Positions 44,926 through 52,696 of a stretch of 64,000 bases of DNA are shown here, piece after piece. Position numbers and translations under genes: made by a program. Below the pieces are notes generated by a model. That model was not told the origin of the DNA, ran no database searches, and saw nothing but the letters and a program-made list of their open reading frames with translations. Every line of letters begins with the position of its first letter. Position 1 is the first letter of the stretch. Source of the stretch: Cellulophaga sp. HaHa_2_95. Its GTDB lineage: Bacteria > Bacteroidota > Bacteroidia > Flavobacteriales > Flavobacteriaceae. The stretch is from NCBI RefSeq assembly GCF_019278565.1, contig NZ_CP058988.1:3100001-3164000 (forward strand), written 5' to 3'.

Positions 44926-45782
44926 TGAAAGTAGCACCGATAAACCGTAATGAAAGACTGTATTCGATTGGTACTATCTGTAATGCCTTTGATCTAAAAA
45001 GAGATGCCTATTACAAATTCCAAAAACGTTTTGTTATCAAAAAACAGATAGAACAAGATGTACTCGAACTTGTTCGAAAAAGCAGAAGAACACTACCTCG
45101 AGAAGGTACCAGAAAACTCATGAGATCATTAAAAGATGAGTTTCATAAGTACCACCTTAAAGTAGGTAGAGACCAGCTGTTCCGTATCTTAAGAGAAAGT
45201 CGATTGCTCATTAGAAGAAAGAAGTACTCCTCTAGAACCACCAATTCATATCACCGGTTTTACAAGTATGGTAATATTATAAAAGACTTGAAAATCAATA
45301 GACCTAATCAGGTTTGGGCATCCGATATTACCTATATCAGAACCATAAAAGGATTCTGTTACCTAGCATTGATTACAGACATGTATTCCCGTAAAATCGT
45401 TGGATACGACCTAAGTGATAGCCTAGAGCTAAAAGGGTGTGTCAGAGCTTTAAATAAGGCTATTTACAATGCTAAGAACATTGATCACCTTATTCATCAC
45501 TCGGACAGAGGTATTCAATATTGCAGTAACGTCTATACCCAAATACTAAAAAGAAAGAAAATTAAAATCAGTATGACAGAAGAAAATCATTGCTATGAAA
45601 ACGCCCTAGCCGAAAGGGTCAATGGTATTCTAAAAGATGAATTCTATCTTGATCAAACATTTACCAGTGTGGTCCATGCTAAAAAAGCAGCCAAAAATGC
45701 AATCAAATTATACAACTCAAAAAGATTACATTTATCTTTAGATTATAAAACACCTAATTACGTGCATCAATATGCCGCTTAA
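44925..45782 (+). CDS. IS3-family transposase OrfB (DDE)
   Basis: 285 residues. An HTH_21 region precedes the rve DDE core: WASDITYIRTIKGFCYLALITDMYSRKIVGYDLSD (first Asp), IHHSDRGIQYCSNVY (second Asp) and ENALAERVNGILKDEF (Glu). All catalytic acids are present, so the element looks functional. Confidence 0.92.
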   Translation: MKVAPINRNERLYSIGTICNAFDLKRDAYYKFQKRFVIKKQIEQDVLELVRKSRRTLPREGTRKLMRSLKDEFHKYHLKVGRDQLFRILRESRLLIRRKKYSSRTTNSYHRFYKYGNIIKDLKINRPNQVWASDITYIRTIKGFCYLALITDMYSRKIVGYDLSDSLELKGCVRALNKAIYNAKNIDHLIHHSDRGIQYCSNVYTQILKRKKIKISMTEENHCYENALAERVNGILKDEFYLDQTFTSVVHAKKAAKNAIKLYNSKRLHLSLDYKTPNYVHQYAA

Positions 45783-45837
45783 AACTAATATTAATCTGTA
45801 GCCGTATTTTAGGACGTGACATTAGGAAAAACAAATT

Positions 45838-46434
45838 ATGGGATTAGATTTAGCTTTATTAGCAGTACCAAAAGAAGCTGAAAATATTCTAAAAAAAGCT
45901 GAACGTAAAATAGATACGGAGTATTCCGATATAATTTTTCATCTTCCAAGAGCTTTTCAAGATGATTTTCAGGATTTTGGACATTCTGACTGGAGTGAAT
46001 TTAAAAATGACGCTCAAGATTTAGTGAAAAATTACCCTGAAGGAAATTTTGACTCTAAGTTCTATATTAATACAAATAGAACGTATGGAGTTCTTGATTA
46101 TTTAATTGCTCAAAGAGAAAATGTAGGTATCAATGATTCGAATTCCTTTTTTTATGATGGAATTAAATTTGAAAATTGCAAATCTGGTCAAGGGTTTAGT
46201 TTAATATATTGGGATTTAAATGTTCTACAAAAGAAAAAGAAAATTTTAGATTCTTTATCATTTGAAAAACTTTATACATTCTATGATTTTAGAAAAATGA
46301 TTGATGAAGGAGTCTATAAAATTGAACAAGTGAATGAAAATATTGAAGAATTACAAAATGTATTTATTGAAGTTAAAAAGTTTTTAAAATATGCAATTGA
46401 ATTAAAAGGTTATGTGTTGGTATTGAAAAGTTAA
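45838..46434 (+). CDS. Cassette 4 copy B: hypothetical protein
   Basis: 198 residues, the second copy of the MGLDLALLAVPKEAEN protein; it differs by Ser for Ile (HSDWSEF) and Asn for Asp (FYINTNR). The frame is intact. Only 16 bp separate the IS3-family end from its start codon, so expression may depend on the IS. Confidence 0.75.
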   Translation: MGLDLALLAVPKEAENILKKAERKIDTEYSDIIFHLPRAFQDDFQDFGHSDWSEFKNDAQDLVKNYPEGNFDSKFYINTNRTYGVLDYLIAQRENVGINDSNSFFYDGIKFENCKSGQGFSLIYWDLNVLQKKKKILDSLSFEKLYTFYDFRKMIDEGVYKIEQVNENIEELQNVFIEVKKFLKYAIELKGYVLVLKS

Positions 46435-46439
46435 AACGC

Positions 46440-46629
46440 CATACAACACTATATATAGCAAATTGGGCGATTATTGCTTAATCCAAAGGTTGTTGTCTAT
46501 TTGCAAAGTCGCCAAATCTTTTGATTTGGTATTAAAAGTAAAAAGTTAAAACAAAATACAAAAGATTTGGCTTGTGGCTAATCCGAAAGTAATCGCTTAT
46601 TTTCTGCCCAACTTGCCATATATTTAACG
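46440..46629 (+). repeat. attC-like site 4, copy B (190 bp)
   Basis: Identical by eye to site 4 (37661-37850), including both outer arms. It ends at G|TTGTAAAAC, 18 bp before the IS481-family element. Confidence 0.85.
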
Positions 46630-46647
46630 TTGTAAAACATTTGGTAT

Positions 46648-47950
46648 GGTAAAGGCACATCGTTTACAAAGTTAAAGGCACATGGTTTACACTTTTTTAA
46701 GGGTTAATTTGAGATAAAAATCAAATTATCATGCCTTGGAAAGTAAACACAACAATGGAGCAAAAAATCGAATTTATTTGTGAATGGCGTACAGGAAAGT
46801 ATACTATAACAGAATTATGTAAAAGTTTTGAAATCTCTCGACCAACGGCTTATAAGTTGATAAGTCGGTTTGAAACTCAAGGTTATGAAGGTCTAAAAGA
46901 GCATTCAAGAGCACCTGGCAAACATCCCAATGCAACCAAAGAGAATATCGTTGATTGTATTCTAAAATTAAAGAAGAAATATAAACTCTGGGGAGCTAAA
47001 AAAATTAGAGAGTTATTGTTTAAAGAACTTTCAAGTCAAGAAGTCCCATCTGTGGTTACTGTTCATAATATACTTAAAAGAAACGGATTAGTATGTCCGC
47101 AAAAACGGATGAGAAGAGTCAAACCAGTCTTCCCTATATTTGACCCTGAATCATGTAATGAAGTTTGGAGTGCTGACTATAAAGGAAAGTTCTTAATGGG
47201 TAATAAAATATATTGCCATCCATTAACAATTGCAGACTCTAGAAGTCGATTTTTATTCTCTGCTAAAGGTCACTATAAAGAAAATTTAAAGTCTGCTAAG
47301 GCAGAGTTTAAAAGGGTTTTTAGAATATATGGTATTCCTAAACAAATACACACAGATAATGGTAGCCCTTTTGGTTCTGTAAGGGCAATACAACGTTTTA
47401 CACAACTCTCCTACTGGTTTATTGAACTAGGTATTAGTCCTGTGTTTTCTGATCCTGCTAGTCCACAACAAAACGGAAGACATGAACGCATGCATCGTGA
47501 TTTAAAGGCTGCTTGTGCTAAGCCTTCAGCATATGATTTAAAAGCCCAACAAAGACGTTTAAATCACTTTGTAAAACAATATAATAACGTAAGACCACAT
47601 GAAGCCTTAGATATGAAAACACCTGCTGATATACATAATTTCTCTACTAGACCCTTCCCCGAAAGAATACCCAACTTTGAGTATGACACGAAGTATAAAA
47701 TACTCAAAGTAACAGAAAGTGGAGCTGTGAGATGGAAATCTTATTATTGGGTATATGTATCCGCTGCTTTAAAAGGTAAACACGTTGCAATTGAAGAACT
47801 TGGCAATGGAATTTGGAAAGTGTTTTATAGAAATGTATTTTTAGGTTACTTTGATGAAAAACATCTTAGAAATAAACAACAATCAACAAGGTTAGAAACT
47901 AATTTAGTGTAAAGTCTAATCTTTAACTTGTGTAAACCATGTCCCTTAAC
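46648..47950 (+). mobile_element. IS481-family insertion sequence (about 1.3 kb)
   Basis: The left end (from GGTAAAGGCACAT at 46648) and the complement of the right end (CTTTAACTTGTGTAAACCAT from 47921, then GTCCCTTAAC) align over about 30 bp with a few mismatches. The left side carries a second, adjacent copy of the repeat (GGCACATGGTTTACAC), so exact ends are uncertain. One transposase gene fills it. It separates the junction at 46629 from the body of cassette 8. Confidence 0.75.
46731..47912 (+). CDS. IS481-family transposase
   Basis: 393 residues. Helix-turn-helix (YTITELCKSFEISRPTAYKLISRFETQGYEGLKEHSRAP), then the rve core: EVWSADYKGKFLMGNKIYCHPLTIADS, IHTDNGSPFGSVRAI and QQNGRHERMHRDLKA with the catalytic Asp, Asp and Glu. 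The frame is intact. Confidence 0.92.
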   Translation: MPWKVNTTMEQKIEFICEWRTGKYTITELCKSFEISRPTAYKLISRFETQGYEGLKEHSRAPGKHPNATKENIVDCILKLKKKYKLWGAKKIRELLFKELSSQEVPSVVTVHNILKRNGLVCPQKRMRRVKPVFPIFDPESCNEVWSADYKGKFLMGNKIYCHPLTIADSRSRFLFSAKGHYKENLKSAKAEFKRVFRIYGIPKQIHTDNGSPFGSVRAIQRFTQLSYWFIELGISPVFSDPASPQQNGRHERMHRDLKAACAKPSAYDLKAQQRRLNHFVKQYNNVRPHEALDMKTPADIHNFSTRPFPERIPNFEYDTKYKILKVTESGAVRWKSYYWVYVSAALKGKHVAIEELGNGIWKVFYRNVFLGYFDEKHLRNKQQSTRLETNLV

Positions 47951-48511
47951 GAACAGCTAAAAAAAGTGAGTGACCATTATACATCCATAGTTTACGAAAA
48001 AGCTAATCTGGCAGATTCCCAAGAATTGGCGGATAGAATTATTAGCTTTTTAACTGAAAAGAAAATTATTCATAAAGAACTCTCAGATTGCGTTTTAGGT
48101 TCAACTGGACATAAACCAGCAGAAAATTTCGGTTCTATTCTTGAAAAACAATACGAAGGATTTTTGGACTCAAAACCAAATGGACTTGAAATCATAACTG
48201 AAAGAAGTGTATTTGAAAACGGTGGAAATGGTCTAGAGCAAGTTAATTGTCCAAATTGTGGACAAAATCAAATTGAAGAAGACTGGGGCAGCGCATTGGA
48301 GAATTGGTATGACAACACAGAGTCGGACTTAGTGAAATGCTCAAACTGCTTATCCGAAAACCCAATAACTAAGTTCAATTTTGAGCCAAATTGGGGATTC
48401 GGGGACTTTGGGCTAATCTTTTGGAATTGGGGTAAATTCAAGAGTGAATTTTTAATCGAATTAGAAAAGGTAATCGGAACGGAATTGACAATAGTTTACG
48501 GCAAACTCTGA
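47939..48511 (+). CDS. Cassette 8: zinc-ribbon protein, unknown
   Basis: 190 residues. The start codon and first residues (MSLNEQLKK) lie in the IS481-family right end, so the native N-terminus may be different. Two CxxC pairs (VNCPNCGQNQIEEDWGSALENWYDN...VKCSNCLSENP) make a zinc ribbon, followed by a Trp/Phe-rich part (FEPNWGFGDFGLIFWNWGKF). No family is named. Confidence 0.65.
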   Translation: MSLNEQLKKVSDHYTSIVYEKANLADSQELADRIISFLTEKKIIHKELSDCVLGSTGHKPAENFGSILEKQYEGFLDSKPNGLEIITERSVFENGGNGLEQVNCPNCGQNQIEEDWGSALENWYDNTESDLVKCSNCLSENPITKFNFEPNWGFGDFGLIFWNWGKFKSEFLIELEKVIGTELTIVYGKL

Positions 48512-48523
48512 CGGAAAAGCCAG

Positions 48524-48543
48524 TTGCTAACAAAACCTAAACG
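48524..48543 (+). repeat. Collapsed attC-like remnant (20 bp)
   Basis: After the cassette 8 stop the sequence reads TTGCTAACAAAACCTAAACG and the next cassette begins at once with TTACCCAC. The AACAAAACCTA part matches the left end of site 2; about 170 bp of the site is missing. This looks like an internal deletion of an attC-like site. Confidence 0.6.
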
Positions 48544-48570
48544 TTACCCACAATTATAAAAACAACATAG

Positions 48571-49695
48571 ATGAAATTTAAAATATTGATATTATTTACA
48601 ATTGTATGCTTTTGCAAAACCTATGCACAAGAATATGAAGTGAATTTCAATAAAGAATATATCAAGGAAAATGATGAGAATGTTTCAATTGAAATTAATG
48701 AAATTCAAGAACTGATATATATAATTTTTGCGAATACAGAATTTGCCAAGGAAAATCCAAGAATGGTAAAAACTGACACAGAATATTATAATAAAATGAT
48801 TGAGCATTTTTCAGAATATTCAGACTTACCAATAGTCAAAAAATTCGATAGCTTATTAGAAGAAAATTTACTCTACTATTTTGTGTTAGCTGGAAACGCA
48901 TACGGTTATAAATTTAAACACAAAAATATCGTGCCAACTGGAATATATGACTTTCCCGCAAAAGGCGTTGGAAACCTTGAAGTGGAATCAAATCCAATAC
49001 CTGAATTAATAAAAGATTTAGAACAATATGCCGAAAAATCAAAGTATCGTAAATTCTTTAAGCAAAAAAAAGAATACTATAGTTCTTTAAAAACAGATTA
49101 TCAAAACTATGCCCAAATTGACCTTCAGACAAAATGGCTACAAAATAGATTTGATTATAGAATAAATAGCTTTAGAGTTTTGACTTCGCCATTAATTTCC
49201 TCAATGAACGCTACCCAAACTTTCGAAGATAACGATTTTAAAGAAACATTACTTTTTTTGCCGACTATTAAAAACAACGAGGCTTTATCTAAAAAATATA
49301 ATAAAGCCATTAATACACGTGTGATTTTCACAGAAATTGACCATAATTACGTTGGTAAAGTCAGCGAAAAATTTACAGAAAGTATAGATAGTATTTTTGG
49401 AGAAAGAGAGAAATGGGTAGATGTAAATAATAAAGGAACACAATATTATCCAACACCAATAAAAGTATTTGACGAATATCTAACTTGGGGTTTGTTTATA
49501 TTATATGCTTATGACAATTATGAACAAGAAACATTAAGTGAGGTAACTGATAATATAAATGGAGTATTAATTGAGCGAGGTTTTCCAAAAGCAAAAGAAT
49601 TTAATTCAAGGCTTTTAGAAATTTACAAAGTCAGCGAAAATGCTCAAATGTCCGATTTGTATCCAGATATATTAGAATGGTGTGCGCAACAATAA
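48571..49695 (+). CDS. Cassette 9: secreted protein, possibly DUF4932-like
   Basis: 374 residues with a signal peptide (MKFKILILFTIVCFCKTYAQ). Helical throughout, with FSEYSDLPIVKKFDSLL near the start and TRVIFTEIDHNYVGKVSEKFTE in the middle; the Glu/His pair there may be a metal site. The layout recalls DUF4932 proteins, but I am not certain. It begins 28 bp after the junction at 48543. Confidence 0.6.
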   Translation: MKFKILILFTIVCFCKTYAQEYEVNFNKEYIKENDENVSIEINEIQELIYIIFANTEFAKENPRMVKTDTEYYNKMIEHFSEYSDLPIVKKFDSLLEENLLYYFVLAGNAYGYKFKHKNIVPTGIYDFPAKGVGNLEVESNPIPELIKDLEQYAEKSKYRKFFKQKKEYYSSLKTDYQNYAQIDLQTKWLQNRFDYRINSFRVLTSPLISSMNATQTFEDNDFKETLLFLPTIKNNEALSKKYNKAINTRVIFTEIDHNYVGKVSEKFTESIDSIFGEREKWVDVNNKGTQYYPTPIKVFDEYLTWGLFILYAYDNYEQETLSEVTDNINGVLIERGFPKAKEFNSRLLEIYKVSENAQMSDLYPDILEWCAQQ

Positions 49696-49697
49696 CT

Positions 49698-49888
49698 GTG
49701 GGTAACAATGTATATAAAAAATAGCGCGAGCAGTTGCCAACACAAAGGTTCGGGCACTTCTTTAAGGTCGCCAAATCTTTTGATTTGGCTTTAGAACAGA
49801 AAAAATAAAACTAAACAATAAGCTTTAGCTTCGTGCTCAGACGGAAACGAAAAGTTTCCTTGCCTCCGCACTACGCTTAGCCGAACCG
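49698..49888 (+). repeat. attC-like site 9 (191 bp), chimeric
   Basis: It starts with GTGGGTAAC, complementary to its cassette start, and ends at G|TTGTGTGTA. The left half resembles site 4 (GGTCGCCAAATC and GATTTGGC); the right half, 49800-49882, is identical over 83 bp to site 1 (35417-35499). Confidence 0.82.
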
Positions 49889-49916
49889 TTGTGTGTAATT
49901 CAAAATAAATGTAAAA

Positions 49917-50423
49917 ATGATTAATTATACAAATATAATCCCTAACGAAAAATTTAATTTTGCTATACCAAACCCCGATTATAATAATGTAAATGATTTT
50001 TTAAAAGAATCTAAATCACAGGATAATGATTTGATTGAAGGAATTATAAAATCAAATTTATTAACTGGAAAAAACATTATCGTTTTTAAAATCACAGATT
50101 CTAGAATTGGTGTGTTAGGCAGAGGTCTTTCTGGTTTATCAATGGCTGATAGTAACTTAATATCTCTAAGCCTATTTGATTATGACTTAAATAATAAAGT
50201 TGATACGATTAAGGTTTTTAACATGCATCCTGCTAAAGGACATGGTTATGGTACAATTTCTTTTTCAAATAATAGTAAAAGTAAGTCAATGATTATATTT
50301 TTTATAGATTCCGATTATGACAAATGGAATGAGGATTTTAATAAATCTGAGTCCTATATTAGCGAGATTCAAAAGTTTCTTAATGTCGATAATGTAAAAA
50401 CAGATACAGGATATAATTGCTAA
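49917..50423 (+). CDS. Cassette 10: hypothetical soluble protein
   Basis: 168 residues, starting 29 bp after the junction, no signal or membrane span. MINYTNIIPNEKFNFAIPNPDY opens it; alternating strands (GKNIIVFKITDSRIGVLGRGLSGLSM, TIKVFNMHPAKGHGYGTISFS) follow. The family is not recognised. Confidence 0.7.
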   Translation: MINYTNIIPNEKFNFAIPNPDYNNVNDFLKESKSQDNDLIEGIIKSNLLTGKNIIVFKITDSRIGVLGRGLSGLSMADSNLISLSLFDYDLNNKVDTIKVFNMHPAKGHGYGTISFSNNSKSKSMIIFFIDSDYDKWNEDFNKSESYISEIQKFLNVDNVKTDTGYNC

Positions 50424-50428
50424 AAAAC

Positions 50429-50545
50429 TACACACAACAATTTACTGAGAATCAAACTTAAGATGTATAACCGCAATAACGGCTTTTGCGCTAAATCCGA
50501 AAAGTAAGCGTTTTTTTTATACGCTACGTTCCATACACAAGACCG
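50429..50545 (+). repeat. attC-like site 10 (117 bp, short class)
   Basis: It starts with TACACACAAC and ends at G|TTCTGCACA. The right part (ATCCGAAAAGTAAGCG, CGCTACGTTCCATACACA) matches the right ends of sites 5 and 11; the central AAGTCGCC block is missing. Confidence 0.75.
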
Positions 50546-50569
50546 TTCTGCACAATTTAAAACAACATT

Positions 50570-51184
50570 ATGGAAGAATTTTGGAATAATAGATATAAGG
50601 AAAAAGAGTACGCATATGGAGAAAAACCAAACGCATTTTTTAAAGAAACTATCGAAAAACTTAAACTAAACGGGAAATTACTATTACCAGCTGAAGGGGA
50701 AGGAAGAAATGCTGTTTATGCCTCGAAAAAAGGAATTGATGTAGTCGCATTTGATATAAGTTCAGAAGGTAAAATTAAAGCTCAAGAGTTAGCTGAAAAA
50801 CAAAATGTAACTATTGATTATCGAGTTGGAGAATTTGAAAAACATAATTTTGAATTAAATAGCTTTGATGCCCTTGGACTAATTTTTGCTCATTTTCCGA
50901 AAAATAAGACAATATTGCACGAGCAAATGGCTGAGCTAATAAAACCAAATGGTTATATTTTTTTAGAAGGGTTTAGTGCGAATAATATTTCTTATAGAGA
51001 GCGAAACCCTAAAATTGGCGGTCCGACAAATTTAGAAATGTTATACACAGTTGAAGAGATGAAAACTACCTTCAAAAACTTTGAAGTCATTCTTCTAGAA
51101 GAAAAAGAAATAAAATTAAATGAAGGAAGTTTTCACAACGGAATAGCGAGTGTAATCAGATATATCGGAAAAAAAACTACGTAG
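50570..51184 (+). CDS. Cassette 11: class I SAM-dependent methyltransferase
   Basis: 204 residues of the TehB/thiopurine-methyltransferase-like type: FWNNRYKEKEYAYGEKPNAFFKE, the SAM motif LLLPAEGEGRNAVYASKKGIDVVAFDIS, then ALGLIFAHFPKNKTILHEQM and LIKPNGYIFLEGFS. Likely substrates are small compounds such as tellurite or selenium species; unproven. Its cassette start (GTTCTGCACA) has no matching complement after the gene, so the 3' end may have been exchanged. Confidence 0.85.
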   Translation: MEEFWNNRYKEKEYAYGEKPNAFFKETIEKLKLNGKLLLPAEGEGRNAVYASKKGIDVVAFDISSEGKIKAQELAEKQNVTIDYRVGEFEKHNFELNSFDALGLIFAHFPKNKTILHEQMAELIKPNGYIFLEGFSANNISYRERNPKIGGPTNLEMLYTVEEMKTTFKNFEVILLEEKEIKLNEGSFHNGIASVIRYIGKKTT

Positions 51185-51187
51185 ATC

Positions 51188-51357
51188 ATACACAATTAAT
51201 TACTTAAACAAAGTAAAAGCATATTTGGAAAGTCGCCAATTTTTTAAATTTCACGATTTCCAATAAAAAAATATATAGTAAAATTTAAAAATAGGGCTTG
51301 TGTTTTATCCGAAAAGAAACTGCTTATTTTCAGCGCTACTTTTCATATATAGAGCCG
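51188..51357 (+). repeat. attC-like site 11 (about 170 bp, left end uncertain)
   Basis: It contains ATATTTGGAAAGTCGCCAAT, the conserved internal block, and the conserved right end (ATCCGAAAAGAAACTGC, CGCTACTTTTCATATA), ending at G|TTAGCTTTT. The left end (CATACACAATTAATT) does not match the start of cassette 11. Confidence 0.65.
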
Positions 51358-51414
51358 TTAGCTTTTATTATGAAAACATTGACACAACTTTAAAATGTTA
51401 TTCCTAGTTATTGC

Positions 51415-51422
51415 TATCTTTG
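51415..51422 (+). promoter_or_regulatory. -7 promoter element of the DoxX/DsrE/DoxD cassette
   Basis: TATCTTTG, the same octamer as at 38049, stands 6 bp before the first start codon of this multi-gene cassette. No clear -33 box at the right distance is visible. Confidence 0.5.
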
Positions 51423-51428
51423 CAAGAG

Positions 51429-51806
51429 ATGAAAGAAAAGCTAGAAATTAAAAAACTTTATTCAGTCCTGTCTTTACTTGGACTGGTATTGTTGCTTTTA
51501 CTTTCACCTTGTAAGGTCAGGAATTTTATTCAAGCTGAAGTAGGTTTACCTCAAACTAATGTTTTAAATAAAGGTCAAGCCACAATTTCAACAGAAAGTT
51601 GTGTTGCCTTTGATGTTGCCGATATTAATCATTCATCTTCAACATCCGTTAAAATAGCACTTGACTTCTTTGTTAATGAGACGTTATTCACTATTCATTT
51701 TCCAGTTCATTCAAACACTACTAATACACTTCGAATCAGTAAATCAAAACTGATTTCTTCCATACCTCTCTACATTTTATATCAAAACATTCAGGTCTAT
51801 TCGTAA
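51429..51806 (+). CDS. Cassette 12: small exported or membrane-anchored protein
   Basis: 125 residues from the ATG at 51429. One hydrophobic N-terminal segment (LYSVLSLLGLVLLLLLSP) with a Cys just after (PCKVRNFIQAEVGLPQ), then a short beta-rich part. Similar short proteins precede DoxX-type genes in flavobacteria. The function is unknown. Confidence 0.6.
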   Translation: MKEKLEIKKLYSVLSLLGLVLLLLLSPCKVRNFIQAEVGLPQTNVLNKGQATISTESCVAFDVADINHSSSTSVKIALDFFVNETLFTIHFPVHSNTTNTLRISKSKLISSIPLYILYQNIQVYS

Positions 51807-51866
51807 TTGATTTTCTAAAAGCAGTTGTTATTTCTGCTATATATCAATCAATTACAAATATCTAAA

Positions 51867-52353
51867 ATGAAATTTCTAGTAAAAAATACTTGAAGTTAGC
51901 TACAGATCTGTAGCTATACTTCGCATTCTGCTTAGCTTAATTTTCATAATAGCAAGCACTAGCTATTTTTTTAATCCCGCAAAAACCGTGAGCAAATTAG
52001 AAAATTCCCCAATGGGTTTTATTGGAAATATACTAGGAACACCAGAAATAGCTGTAATTCTATCCAGAATTGTAATGCTAATTGTAGGTGTTTCATTACT
52101 TCTAGGTATCATAACCCAAATAGCTTCAATGGTACTAATAGCCATTGTAATTCCTATTACACTTACTGCACAAATTGGACAATTACCAACTCTAGGTCTA
52201 CTTTTTAAGAATATAGCCCTACTTGGAGAACTTCTTTTTTTTAGTATTAATCAAAAATTAAACAACAATGAAAAACTCAATATTATTTATAACAACAATG
52301 CTCCTTTTACTATTTGGAACATATCAATTACAAGCACAAAATATCAACGCTGA
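51867..52353 (+). pseudogene. DoxX-like membrane protein with apparent frameshift
   Basis: Starting at the ATG at 51867 the frame stops after eight codons (MKFLVKNT). One frame over, from about 51883, an open frame reads LEVSYRSVAILRILLSLIFIIASTSYFFNPAKTVSKLE (first 20 residues contain the expected first membrane span) and continues as DoxX (PEIAVILSRIVMLIVGVSLLLGII). The shift lies at a run of six A (51881-51886). It is either a real frameshift or a sequencing error. The 3' end overlaps the DsrE-like gene by 86 bp. Confidence 0.6.
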
Positions 52354-52690
52354 AATGAATAATTACTTAGTACTTTCAAAAAACATAAAACAAATAAAAC
52401 CTATTTCAATGACAGCCAATGCATTAGCAAAGGAAGATGGAAAAAAATACGGAGCGTTTTATGTAATCATCTGTGGTAAAACAGTAACTCAAATTAATGA
52501 TAATTCAGATTTTAATACTTTATTGGAAGAGGCTAAAGCCCAAAATGTGAAAGTGTTTGTTTGTGGAATTTCTCTTTCAAAGTTCAACATTATTCCAGAG
52601 ACATTGCCAAATACTCTTGAAGTAATTCCTAATGGCATATTATACGGGTTACAACTTACAAAAAGAGGTTTTATCACACTTACAATATAA
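52268..52690 (+). CDS. Exported DsrE-family protein
   Basis: 140 residues with a signal peptide (MKNSILFITTMLLLLFGTYQLQAQ). The DsrE-like core has GAFYVIICGKTVTQI, LLEEAKAQNVKVFVCGISLSKFNI and a C-terminal GILYGLQLTKRGF. Two Cys (residues about 70 and 99) could carry sulfur. The DsrE family transfers sulfur in thiol metabolism, which suits DoxD/DoxX neighbours. Confidence 0.75.
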   Translation: MKNSILFITTMLLLLFGTYQLQAQNINAEMNNYLVLSKNIKQIKPISMTANALAKEDGKKYGAFYVIICGKTVTQINDNSDFNTLLEEAKAQNVKVFVCGISLSKFNIIPETLPNTLEVIPNGILYGLQLTKRGFITLTI

Positions 52691-52696
52691 TAAACT

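Larger units (their letters stand above)
44514..45821 (+). mobile_element. IS3-family insertion sequence (about 1.31 kb)
   Basis: Terminal repeats TGACCCGTCCTGAAATA (44514-44530) and the complement of TATTTTAGGACGTGACA (45805-45821) match at 14 of 17 bases. Two overlapping frames code for orfA and orfB. No target duplication is visible: the left flank is the start of cassette 7 and the right flank is cassette 4 copy B missing its first bases, so a deletion or recombination has joined unrelated flanks. Confidence 0.85.
45820..46629 (+). repeat. Duplicated cassette, copy B (810 bp)
   Basis: This is a copy of 37041-37850 with two base differences, both changing a codon. The right edge of identity is the junction G|TTGT at 46629; the four bases after it also agree by chance or by core conservation, then the sequences part. 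The left end is fused to the IS3-family element, so its first eight cassette bases are lost. Confidence 0.9.

Noticed and set aside
51360..51806. Thiosulfate oxidation pathway in cassette 12
   Set aside because: DoxX/DoxD-like proteins are widespread with other roles, no Sox or sulfur dioxygenase genes are present, and the DoxX frame is broken; only a sulfur-type link is kept.
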